Shown here piece by piece: positions 1-6,918 of a DNA stretch of 12,987 nt; the stretch's first letter is position 1; each line of letters opens with the position of its first letter. The notes under the pieces were generated by a model. The model did not search any database and had not been told where the DNA came from. It worked only from the letters and a program-made list of their open reading frames with translations. The position numbers and the translations under genes are program-made. The DNA is from an uncultured Eubacteriales bacterium (GTDB lineage: Bacteria; Bacillota; Clostridia; Oscillospirales; Butyricicoccaceae), in contig CAKUPI010000026.1 of assembly GCA_934675045.1 (NCBI GenBank), forward strand, positions 1-12,987. Direction: 5' to 3'.

Positions 1-1598
1 TGGGCTACGCCGAAATCACCGGCTACCTCAACGAGCGGCGGGTGGCCTTCAACAAGTTCCTCGAGACGGTGCAGAGCACCATTGTGCAGCGCATGCAGCA
101 GGTGGGCATCGCCTGTCGCATCAAGGCGCGGCTCAAGCACGTTTACAGCCTGTACCGCAAAATGTACGGCCAGAACCTGACCTTTTCCGAGATTTACGAC
201 ATCTGCGCCGTGCGCGTCATCGTCGGGGACATCGCCGACTGCTACAATGTGCTCGGCCTGATTCACGACATCTACCGCCCGGTGCCGGGCCGCTTTAAGG
301 ATTATATCAGCACGCCCAAGCCCAACGGCTACCAGTCGCTGCACACCGTTGTCATCGGGCGCGAGGGCATTCCGTTTGAAGTGCAGATTCGCACCGAGGA
401 CATGGACCAGAGCGCCGAGTACGGCATTGCGGCACACTGGAAGTACAAGGACGGCCTGAGCGGCAAGCAGAAGGAAGAGGCCTTTGCCTGGGTGCGGCAG
501 CTGCTGGAATCCCAGCAGGATTCCGACGCCGAGGACTTTATCAAAAACATCAAGGTCGATCTCTTTGCCGACGAGGTCTTTGTCTTTACGCCGAAGGGAA
601 ATGTCATCAACCTGCCGCAGGGCGCCAACCCCATTGACTTTGCCTACGCCATTCACTCGGCCGTCGGCAACCGCATGACGGGCGCCAAGGTCAACGGCCG
701 CATCGTCCCCATCGACTATACCCTCAAAAGCGGCGAGATCGTCGATATCATCACCTCAAAGACGACGGCCGGTCCCAAGCGCGACTGGCTGAAAATGGTC
801 AAAACGGCCGAGGCCCGCAACAAAATCAAGCAGTGGTTCAAAAAGGAATGCCGCGAGGAGAACATCGAGCGCGGAAAGGCCGACCTCGAGCGCGAGCTGC
901 GCACGGCGCTGCTGTACGACGATTTTCAGAACGAGGAAGTTTGCGCCGCGGTGCTCAAGCGGCTTAATTTTCCCACTGTCGAAGAGCTGTACGCCTCGCT
1001 CGGGTACGGCGGCGTCATGGTGTCGCGCGTTGTCATCAAGGTCAAGGAAGAGGCCACGCGCCTCAACCGCGAGCGGCAGGGTACGGCCAAGCCGGTTGTG
1101 CAAAAGCCCAAGGCGATTGGCAACACCGGCGTGATTGTCGAGGGGCTGGACAACTGCATGGTCAAGTTCGCCAAGTGCTGCACGCCCATACCGGGCGACA
1201 GCATCATCGGGTTCATCACGCGCGGCTACGGCATTTCGGTGCACCGCACCGACTGCCCCAACGTGCTGACCGGCCGGAAAAAAGAAGAGGAGGCCGGGCG
1301 CTGGATTCGCACGGAGTGGGATTACAGCGAAAAGCACCAGTACCAGACCAGCCTGCGCGTTTACACCCACACGCGGGTGGGGATTCTGGCCGACGTAATT
1401 GTGGTGTTCAGCAACGCCAAGGTCAACGTCAACGAGCTGAATGCCCGCGATGACACCGCGACGGGGCAGACCGTTCTGTACACCACGGTGACGGTCAGCG
1501 GGCGGGATCAGCTGGAGTTTCTGATGAACCGCATCCGGCGATGCCCGGGCGTCGTCGACGTAAAAAGAAATATCAATGAAACGGGGTCTATAACATGA
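1..1598 (+). CDS. relA: Bifunctional (p)ppGpp synthetase/hydrolase Rel, 5' end outside the window
   Basis: This is the C-terminal part of a long RelA/SpoT homologue, the stringent-response enzyme that makes and degrades (p)ppGpp. The reading frame is open from base 3, and the GTG at 42 is an internal valine codon, so the true start and the HD hydrolase domain lie upstream. Counting from that valine, the synthetase domain covers about residues 25-140, with the G-loop motif RFKD at 84-87 and YQSLHT at 97-102. The TGS domain (about 172-240) starts at DLFADEVFVFTPKG. A helical segment follows, then the Cys-rich region with CCTPIPGD (379-386) and HRTDC (401-405), and a C-terminal ACT/RRM domain (about 435-510). 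RFKD, rather than the acidic version of E. coli RelA, is the form usually found in bifunctional Rel proteins; that is family knowledge. The TGA stop overlaps the dtd start (ATGA at 1595-1598), which indicates an operon. Confidence 0.96.
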   Translation, partial: GYAEITGYLNERRVAFNKFLETVQSTIVQRMQQVGIACRIKARLKHVYSLYRKMYGQNLTFSEIYDICAVRVIVGDIADCYNVLGLIHDIYRPVPGRFKDYISTPKPNGYQSLHTVVIGREGIPFEVQIRTEDMDQSAEYGIAAHWKYKDGLSGKQKEEAFAWVRQLLESQQDSDAEDFIKNIKVDLFADEVFVFTPKGNVINLPQGANPIDFAYAIHSAVGNRMTGAKVNGRIVPIDYTLKSGEIVDIITSKTTAGPKRDWLKMVKTAEARNKIKQWFKKECREENIERGKADLERELRTALLYDDFQNEEVCAAVLKRLNFPTVEELYASLGYGGVMVSRVVIKVKEEATRLNRERQGTAKPVVQKPKAIGNTGVIVEGLDNCMVKFAKCCTPIPGDSIIGFITRGYGISVHRTDCPNVLTGRKKEEEAGRWIRTEWDYSEKHQYQTSLRVYTHTRVGILADVIVVFSNAKVNVNELNARDDTATGQTVLYTTVTVSGRDQLEFLMNRIRRCPGVVDVKRNINETGSIT

Positions 1599-2050
1599 AA
1601 GCGGTAGTGATTCGTGTTTCGCGCGCGGCGCTGACGGCCGACGGGCAAAGCCGCGGCGAGATGGGAAAGGGACTTTTGGTGCTGTTGGGCATCGGCGGCG
1701 AGGATACCCGCCGTCAGGCCACCTATCTGGCCGAAAAATGCGCCGCACTGCGCATTTTTGAGGACGAAAACGGGAAAATGAATAAAAGCCTGGCCGATGT
1801 GGGCGGAAGCATGATGGTGGTTTCCAACTTTACGCTGTACGCCGACTGCTCACGCGGCCGCCGCCCCGACTTTTTCCACGCGGCCAAGCCGGACGTCGCC
1901 ATTCCGCTGTACGAGTTCTTTGTCGAGGAAATCGGGCGCTTGCAGGTCCCCTGCATCACAGGCGTTTTCGGCGCCGACATGCAGATTGACCACGTCAATG
2001 ACGGGCCGGTGACGCTTATTATGGACACCGATCAGATGCTGAGTAAATAA
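1595..2050 (+). CDS. dtd: D-aminoacyl-tRNA deacylase
   Basis: This 151-residue protein has the usual length of DTD, which hydrolyses D-amino acids (and mischarged glycine) from tRNA in the cytoplasm. Family marks are the N-terminal MKAVVIRVSRA, GKGLLVLLG, LRIFEDENGKMN, the active-site strand VVSNFTLYAD (75-84), GRRPDF, TGVFGADM and the cross-subunit motif NDGPVTL (135-141) carrying the Gly-Pro pair. The active-site strand is normally SQFTL; here residue 78 is Asn instead of Gln. The ATG overlaps the rel stop by four bases and has only a weak G-rich stretch upstream, so translation is probably coupled to rel. The rel-dtd pairing is common in Firmicutes, and both genes belong to translation and stress housekeeping. 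Confidence 0.96.
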   Translation: MKAVVIRVSRAALTADGQSRGEMGKGLLVLLGIGGEDTRRQATYLAEKCAALRIFEDENGKMNKSLADVGGSMMVVSNFTLYADCSRGRRPDFFHAAKPDVAIPLYEFFVEEIGRLQVPCITGVFGADMQIDHVNDGPVTLIMDTDQMLSK

Positions 2051-2067
2051 AACAGGGGGGCGAAGCC

Positions 2068-2700
2068 ATGATGATTGAACACCTGCCGGTCGGCATGCTG
2101 CACACCAACTGCTATATCCTCAAGGATCAGGCGAGCGGCGCACTCGCCGTCATCGATCCCGGCGCTCAGACGGAAAAGATTCAGAGCAAGCTGGATGAGA
2201 TGGGGGGAAAGCTCGAGCTGATTCTGCTGACGCACGGCCATTTTGACCATGTGATGGCGGCGCCCGCGCTGCAAAGGCAGACGGGAGCGCGGCTGTGGAT
2301 TCATCAAAACGACGAAGGTTTTTTGGCGCCCGAGGTGGCCGACAGGCGCGGGTATATCCGCGAGGAGTATGCCCGGCCCCGCGTTGACGGCCATCTGGAG
2401 GACGGCATGACCCTTCACTTGGGGGAAACGGCGCTGACGGTTTACCACACGCCGGGGCATACGCAGGGCTCGTGCATTTTTGTGTCCGGCGGCACCATGT
2501 TCAGCGGCGACACCCTTTTCCACGAGTGCTGCGGCCGCTGCGACCTTGAGGGGGGCAGCTTTGATGACATGCTGCGCTCGCTGCGCCGCATCTCCGAGCT
2601 GCCCGGCAACTACCGGGTGCTGGCCGGGCACGACATTCCCACAACGCTCGACTACGAGCGGCACAACAACCCCTATATGCGGGAAGCCATGCGCGGATGA
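2068..2700 (+). CDS. Metallo-beta-lactamase-fold hydrolase, glyoxalase II-like
   Basis: This 210-residue protein has the full metal-binding set of the glyoxalase II-like metallo-beta-lactamase family. THGHFDH is at 55-61, HTPGHT at 127-132 (His131 as ligand), SGDTLF with Asp148 as the bridging aspartate, and AGHD with His188. The stretch GRCDLEGGS (156-164) matches the family's GRTDLPGG segment with Thr changed to Cys. The protein is shorter than classical glyoxalase II and lacks its C-terminal glutathione-binding domain, so the substrate is unknown; a small thioester is a family-level guess. Two consecutive ATG codons follow a strong G-rich ribosome binding site (AGGGGGG, 2054-2060). I chose the first (2068), but 2071 is equally possible. 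It lies 17 bases after dtd and its stop overlaps hemZ, so it is an operon member. Confidence 0.93.
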   Translation: MMIEHLPVGMLHTNCYILKDQASGALAVIDPGAQTEKIQSKLDEMGGKLELILLTHGHFDHVMAAPALQRQTGARLWIHQNDEGFLAPEVADRRGYIREEYARPRVDGHLEDGMTLHLGETALTVYHTPGHTQGSCIFVSGGTMFSGDTLFHECCGRCDLEGGSFDDMLRSLRRISELPGNYRVLAGHDIPTTLDYERHNNPYMREAMRG

Positions 2701-4148
2701 AATATTTTCTGAAAAACCATGACCGCGTGACGGCTGTGCAGGAAATCCTCATCAGCCTGCTGCCGGACGAGGAGCATTCGCCGGCGGAAAGCGGCGCGGA
2801 GCCGGGCGACTGTTTGCTTTCCGAGGCCTTCTTTGAAGAGGGAGCGGCCCTTTGCCGCACCACGGTACGGCGCGGCGGCCGAGAGACGGACAGCCTGTGC
2901 CGGGAGCCGTTCACGGGCGGCGCGGTGGAGCGCAGCCGCGCGTTGACCCATGCGGTGAAGCAGTCGGCTTATCGCGCGCTGCTGCCCGGCCTGCCGCAAA
3001 AGCCGGCCTGGGGGGCCATGACGGGTGTAAAGCCGGCCAAGCCAGTGCGCATGGCGCTGCAATCGGGGCTTGCACCCGAGCAGGCCGACGGCTTTCTGCA
3101 TCGCCGCTATGACGTGGAGCCGGAGCGCAGCAGCATGGCGGCGCAATGCGCGTTCGAATCGCTCAATTGCCTGCGGCAGATAGGGCGTAAAGAGGTTCAG
3201 CTTTACGTCGGAATTCCCTTTTGCCCGGCCAAGTGCCGCTACTGCTCCTTTGTCAGCAACGACGTGACGCGCTTCGGGCACCTGATGGAGCCTTACCTTG
3301 CAGGGCTGCATGCGGAAATTGCCGCCGCGGGGCAGGCGCTCGGGCGGGCCGGCGCCGCTGTCGGCAGCCTGTACATCGGCGGCGGGACGCCGACCACGCT
3401 GTCGGCGGCGCAGCTCGACGCCCTGCTGGCGGCGCTGCACCACGCCTTTGATCTTTCAGCCTGCCGGGAAATGACGGTGGAGGCCGGGCGGCCGGAGACC
3501 ATTACGGCCGAAAAAATGGCCGTTTGCGCCCGCTGGGGGGTCAGCCGGGTCAGCGTCAACCCGCAGACCATGCGCGACGAGGTGCTGCGCGGCGTGGGGC
3601 GGCTGCACACGGCGCAGGACATCCGCGCCGCCTATCGCACGGTGCGCGCCGCCGGCGATTTTGCCGTCAATATGGACTTGATTGCGGGCCTGCCGGGGGA
3701 CGACGGCGAGGGACTGCTCGACAGTGTGCGCAAAGTGGCCGATTTGGAGCCGGAGAACATCACGCTGCACTGTCTGGCCCTGAAAAAAGGCTCTCCGCTG
3801 CGCTTCGGGCCGCGCGGCGTGCTGGACAAGGAAGTGGTCGACCGCTGCCACGGGCTGCTGGCCGGACGCGGCTATCGGCCGTATTACCTGTACCGGCAGA
3901 AATACATCGCGGGCGGGCTGGAAAACGTCGGCTTCTGCCGCGGCGGCACGGCTTCGTTCTACAACGTCTGCATGATGGAGGAGCTTTGCTCCGTGGTGGC
4001 GCTGGGCGGCGGGGGCGTGACCAAGCTGTGCGACCGGACGGGCCGTCAGGTGCGGCGGTTTGCCAACCCCAAGTACCCGCTGGAATACATCAACGCGCAC
4101 GACAGGGTTCTGCATCGCGCAAAGGCGTTTGCAGAGGCCGAATTGTAA
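2697..4148 (+). CDS. hemZ: Radical-SAM coproporphyrinogen dehydrogenase-like protein HemZ
   Basis: This 483-residue protein matches the HemZ branch of the HemN/HemW radical-SAM family. The radical-SAM cluster motif is CPAKCRYC (Cys176, Cys180, Cys183), preceded by VQLYVGIPF. The SAM-binding GGGTP is at 228-232 and NMDLIAGLPGD begins the later half of the barrel. The N-terminal extension (about 1-165) contains WGAMTGVKPAK (105-115), typical of HemZ and absent from HemW. The residues after the third Cys are Ser-Phe, so the extra Cys of true HemN is missing. Direct coproporphyrinogen decarboxylation is therefore plausible by family name but unproven. As a radical-SAM enzyme it should produce 5'-deoxyadenosine or methionine-derived by-products. 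The start overlaps the previous stop (ATGA, 2697-2700) with no clear ribosome binding site, which suggests translational coupling. Confidence 0.92.
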   Translation: MKYFLKNHDRVTAVQEILISLLPDEEHSPAESGAEPGDCLLSEAFFEEGAALCRTTVRRGGRETDSLCREPFTGGAVERSRALTHAVKQSAYRALLPGLPQKPAWGAMTGVKPAKPVRMALQSGLAPEQADGFLHRRYDVEPERSSMAAQCAFESLNCLRQIGRKEVQLYVGIPFCPAKCRYCSFVSNDVTRFGHLMEPYLAGLHAEIAAAGQALGRAGAAVGSLYIGGGTPTTLSAAQLDALLAALHHAFDLSACREMTVEAGRPETITAEKMAVCARWGVSRVSVNPQTMRDEVLRGVGRLHTAQDIRAAYRTVRAAGDFAVNMDLIAGLPGDDGEGLLDSVRKVADLEPENITLHCLALKKGSPLRFGPRGVLDKEVVDRCHGLLAGRGYRPYYLYRQKYIAGGLENVGFCRGGTASFYNVCMMEELCSVVALGGGGVTKLCDRTGRQVRRFANPKYPLEYINAHDRVLHRAKAFAEAEL

Positions 4149-4165
4149 GTCTTTGCATGATTTGT

Positions 4166-4194
4166 TTGATATTTTGAACCATTGGTGCTATAAT
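4166..4194 (+). promoter_or_regulatory. Sigma-A promoter for the zinc-ribbon gene
   Basis: The -35 box TTGATA (4166-4171) and the -10 box TATAAT (4189-4194) are separated by exactly 17 bases. The -10 is preceded by TG-C (4186-4188), an extended -10. The flanking DNA is strikingly AT-rich compared with the coding regions. Transcription should start near 4201, leaving a leader of about 40 bases before the ATG at 4243. This is the best-looking vegetative promoter in the window. Confidence 0.85.
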
Positions 4195-4242
4195 GCATAT
4201 AATATTTTGACAACCCACTTCAGTCCGAAAGGAGCAAAGACG

Positions 4243-4635
4243 ATGGATCAGAAGATAAAAGACCTGCTGGAGAAGGTAAAGGCCACGGCGACCACGGCGG
4301 CCGAGGCGGCCGGGAAGGCGGCGGACGCCGCATCGAAAAAGGCCGGCGAGCTGGCCGGCATCACCAAGCTCAACCTGCAAATTTTCGACCTGAATACCGA
4401 TATCGAGCTGCTGTTTAAGGAAATCGGAAAATCGGTGTACCTGACCCATACCGGCGCCGAGATCGAGACGGAGGAAATTGACGGAAAAATCGCGCAGATT
4501 GACGAGAAATACGCCAAAATCGCCGAGCTGAAAGAGAACATCGCCAGTCGGAAAACCACCAGCCGCTGCCCCAACTGCGGCAGGGAATGTGACAAGGGCG
4601 ATGCCTTCTGCAGCTCGTGCGGCGCAATGCTGTAA
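4243..4635 (+). CDS. Small helical protein with C-terminal zinc ribbon
   Basis: This 130-residue protein is of unknown function. The first 40 or so residues are Ala/Lys/Glu-rich and amphipathic (KATATTAAEAAGKAADAASK), with no signal peptide or transmembrane segment. The middle (about 40-105) is predicted helical and coiled-coil-like, with a heptad-like run EIDGKIAQIDEKYAKIAEL. The end is a zinc ribbon with two knuckles, CPNC (109-112) and CSSC (123-126), plus Cys116. Such double-CxxC tails usually bind one structural zinc. The reading frame is open further upstream into hemZ, but the ATG at 4243 has a clear GAAAGGAG ribosome binding site (4227-4234) and lies just after a strong promoter, so I chose it. 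It is a monocistronic unit ending at the terminator at 4656. Scaffold or regulator are possible roles, but nothing in the sequence decides. Confidence 0.85.
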   Translation: MDQKIKDLLEKVKATATTAAEAAGKAADAASKKAGELAGITKLNLQIFDLNTDIELLFKEIGKSVYLTHTGAEIETEEIDGKIAQIDEKYAKIAELKENIASRKTTSRCPNCGRECDKGDAFCSSCGAML

Positions 4636-4655
4636 AGCCTGATAGCTTGTCGAAG

Positions 4656-4692
4656 AAAGGGAGGGTGGAAGCGTTCCATCCTCCCCTTTTCC
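4656..4692 (+). terminator. Intrinsic terminator after the zinc-ribbon gene
   Basis: A 12-base arm GGGAGGGTGGAA (4659-4670) pairs with TTCCATCCTCCC (4674-4685), with one G-T wobble and a GCG loop. The downstream run is C-TTTT-CC, preceded on the other side by an A-rich stretch. The stem is strong but the T-tract is short, so some read-through into the phosphorylase gene is possible. Confidence 0.8.
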
Positions 4693-4737
4693 GGCTTGAG
4701 AAAAGCTTGCCTGTGCGCACAGCGGGAGGAGGAAGCT

Positions 4738-5571
4738 ATGTTTACCTATGAAAATTACGTCGAGAGCGCCGGGTTTATCCGCCGGCGCATCGGCGATTTC
4801 CAGCCGGAGATTCTGATGATTCTCGGCTCCGGCCTCGGTTATCTGGGCGATTTGGTCGAAGGGGCCGTCACCATTCCCTACGGCGAGATTCCGCATTTCG
4901 CCGTGTCAACGGCCCCCGACCACGCCGGCCGGTTTGTCATCGGAATGCTGGGCGGGCGCCGCGTCATGGTCATGCAGGGGCGCATGCACGTCTATGAAGG
5001 GTACAGTGCAGAGCAGGCGGCGTACCCGGTGCGCGTCGCCAGGCTGCTGGGCGTGCACAGCCTGCTCGTCACCAATGCCTGCGGCGCCATCAACACCTCG
5101 TTTGCGGTGGGGGACATCATGCTCATCGGCGACCACATCCGGCTGTTTGACCCCGACCCGCTCATCGGGTGCAATCTGCCCGAGTTCGGTCCGCGCTTTT
5201 GCGACATGACCTACGCCTACACGCCGGCATACCGGGCGGCGGCGCACCAAGAGGCGCGCCGTCTGGGCATGACGCTGCGCGAGGGAGTCTATTTTTACTT
5301 TACCGGCCCGCAGTTTGAAACGCCGGCCGAAATCCGCGCCGCACGGATGCTGGGCGGCGATGCGGCGGGAATGTCCACCGTGCCCGAGGTCATCGCCGCG
5401 GCGCACTGCGGCATCAAGGTGCTCGGGTTTTCGCTGGTGACCAATATGGCGGCCGGCGTGCTGGACAAAAAACTGGACGGCGTCGATGTGCTGGCCGCCG
5501 CAGAAAAGGCCAGAGAGGGCTTTTCTGCGCTGGTTCTCGGCTGCCTGCCGCGTCTGAACGGAGAAGACTGA
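4738..5571 (+). CDS. Trimeric purine nucleoside phosphorylase, probable 5'-modified nucleoside specificity
   Basis: This 277-residue protein belongs to the trimeric PNP/MTAP family, which splits purine nucleosides with phosphate into base and sugar-1-phosphate. Phosphate-site residues correspond to Ser31 (GSGLG), His62, Arg82 and His84 (MQGRMHVYEGY) and Ser213 (GMSTVPEV). Purine-site residues are Glu194 (FETPAE) and Asn236 (SLVTNMAAG), the pair known to favour 6-oxopurines in human PNP. The His that contacts the ribose 5'-OH (human His257, in the bacterial segment LSHDEV) is Gly248 here, in LDGVDV. The usual HIN...NPLxG loop reads HIRLFDPDPLIG. The ATG at 4738 follows GGGAGGAGG (4724-4732). 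The TGA overlaps the start of the deaminase gene (TGATG). I infer a methylthioinosine or deoxyinosine phosphorylase; ordinary inosine/guanosine phosphorylase remains the alternative. Confidence 0.93.
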   Translation: MFTYENYVESAGFIRRRIGDFQPEILMILGSGLGYLGDLVEGAVTIPYGEIPHFAVSTAPDHAGRFVIGMLGGRRVMVMQGRMHVYEGYSAEQAAYPVRVARLLGVHSLLVTNACGAINTSFAVGDIMLIGDHIRLFDPDPLIGCNLPEFGPRFCDMTYAYTPAYRAAAHQEARRLGMTLREGVYFYFTGPQFETPAEIRAARMLGGDAAGMSTVPEVIAAAHCGIKVLGFSLVTNMAAGVLDKKLDGVDVLAAAEKAREGFSALVLGCLPRLNGED

Positions 5572-6893
5572 TGCTGGATACGTTATTTTCCCATGCCGTC
5601 GTTTTGACGATGGATGAAAAGCAGCCCGTTTTGAAAAACGCCTATGTGGGCGTCAAAGCGGGCAGAATCTGCCATGTCGGCAGCACGGCGCCGCAGGAGC
5701 CGGCGCGGACGGTCATCGACGCCGCGGGGCGTTTGCTCATGCCCGGCCTGTGCAACACGCACACCCATCTGGCCATGACGGTGCTGCGCGGCTATGCCGA
5801 CGACTACACGCTGCAGGACTGGCTGTTTAAAAAGGTCTTTCCCGTCGAGGCCAACTTTACGCCGCGGACGGCCAAGGCGGGTGCGCTGCTGGCGGTGGCC
5901 GAGTCGCTGCGCTTCGGCGTCACCTCGCTGACCTGTATGGACCCTTATATTCCCGCCATTGCCGAGGCTTGCTTCGAGGCCGGCATCAACGCCAACATCG
6001 GCAACGGCTACCTGTGTCTGGACCGCGGGAAGTACTGCTTTGACAGCGACAACGTCACGCAGCAGAACAGCGAAATGCTCGAGCGCTGGCACATGGCGGA
6101 CGGCGGCCGCATTCGCCTTGACGCTGCGATTCACGCCGAGTACACCAGCTTTGACCGCGTGTGGGACGACGCCGCGCGCTTTGCGCAGGACAACGGCCTG
6201 AACATGCACGTCCACCTGTCAGAGACGGAGAGCGAGCACCGCGAGTGTCTGGAGCGCTGGGGGAAAACGCCGGCCGGCATTCTGGACGAGCACGGCGTCT
6301 TTGCCGCGCGCACCACGGCGGCGCACGCCGTTTGGGTGTCCGACGCGGACATCGAGCTGCTGGCGGCGCGCGGCGCCGTGGCGGCGCATAACCCGGCCAG
6401 CAACCTCAAGCTGGGCAGCGGTGTCGCGCCGGTGGGCAAAATGCGGCAGCGGGGGCTGCGCGTTGCGCTGGGCACCGACAGCGTGTGCTCCAACAACAGC
6501 CTTGACATCCTGCGCGAAATGCGGCTCAGCCTGCTTTTGCAAAAGGGACTGTCGCGCAATCCGGCCTGCGCCCCGGCCGCCGAGGCCGTGCGCGCGGCCA
6601 CGCTCAACGGCGCTTACGCGCAGGGCAGAGAAGGGGAGTGCGGCGCCGTCCGCGAGGGCTTTTTTGCCGATCTCATCCTGCTCAATCTCGACGCGCCGCA
6701 TCTGTACCCGGTGCACGACCCGTATTCGCTGCTGTGCTATTCGGCCGGCGGAAGCGACGTCTGCCTGACCATGGTGCGGGGGCGGGTGCTGTACCGCGAC
6801 GGCGTTTTTGCCAGCATTGACTGGGAGCGGCTGCGAAGCGAGCTTGAAGGCTTTGTCATGCCGCACGTTTTCGGCGCATATTTTGGCGCATAG
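5571..6893 (+). CDS. mtaD: Amidohydrolase, MTA/SAH (5'-deoxyadenosine) deaminase family
   Basis: This 440-residue protein has the length and motifs of the 5'-methylthioadenosine/S-adenosylhomocysteine deaminases. The metal ligands are His64 and His66 (NTHTHLAM), His215 and Asp303 (GTDS). Catalytic residues correspond to Glu218 (HLSETE) and His252 (AHAVW). Further family marks are LQDWLFKKVFPVEANF (81-96), AAIHAEY around His188, and NPASNLKLGSG. Members remove the 6-amino group of MTA, SAH, adenosine or 5'-deoxyadenosine, and the exact substrate cannot be read from sequence. The ATG overlaps the PNP stop (TGATG at 5569-5573) and has CGGAGAAG upstream. The two proteins therefore probably act in sequence: deamination to an inosine-type nucleoside, then phosphorolysis to hypoxanthine. 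Guanine deaminase-like or chlorohydrolase-like activity is less likely given the adjacent PNP. Confidence 0.9.
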   Translation: MLDTLFSHAVVLTMDEKQPVLKNAYVGVKAGRICHVGSTAPQEPARTVIDAAGRLLMPGLCNTHTHLAMTVLRGYADDYTLQDWLFKKVFPVEANFTPRTAKAGALLAVAESLRFGVTSLTCMDPYIPAIAEACFEAGINANIGNGYLCLDRGKYCFDSDNVTQQNSEMLERWHMADGGRIRLDAAIHAEYTSFDRVWDDAARFAQDNGLNMHVHLSETESEHRECLERWGKTPAGILDEHGVFAARTTAAHAVWVSDADIELLAARGAVAAHNPASNLKLGSGVAPVGKMRQRGLRVALGTDSVCSNNSLDILREMRLSLLLQKGLSRNPACAPAAEAVRAATLNGAYAQGREGECGAVREGFFADLILLNLDAPHLYPVHDPYSLLCYSAGGSDVCLTMVRGRVLYRDGVFASIDWERLRSELEGFVMPHVFGAYFGA

Positions 6894-6918
6894 TCCATTA
6901 CACCAAGAAAAGGTTGTG

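Noticed and set aside
756..1748. 330-codon open frame on the minus strand opposite rel and dtd
   Set aside because: It is antisense to two clearly conserved proteins, is Arg/His/Pro-rich with no recognisable domain, and is the usual product of high GC at third codon positions.
4207..4212. TTGACA as a second -35 box before the zinc-ribbon gene
   Set aside because: The matching -10 position falls in the ribosome binding site and is not AT-rich; the promoter at 4166-4194 is far better.
4090..4896. 268-codon minus-strand open frame across hemZ end, zinc-ribbon gene and PNP start
   Set aside because: It runs through a strong + strand promoter and a terminator and has no family features.
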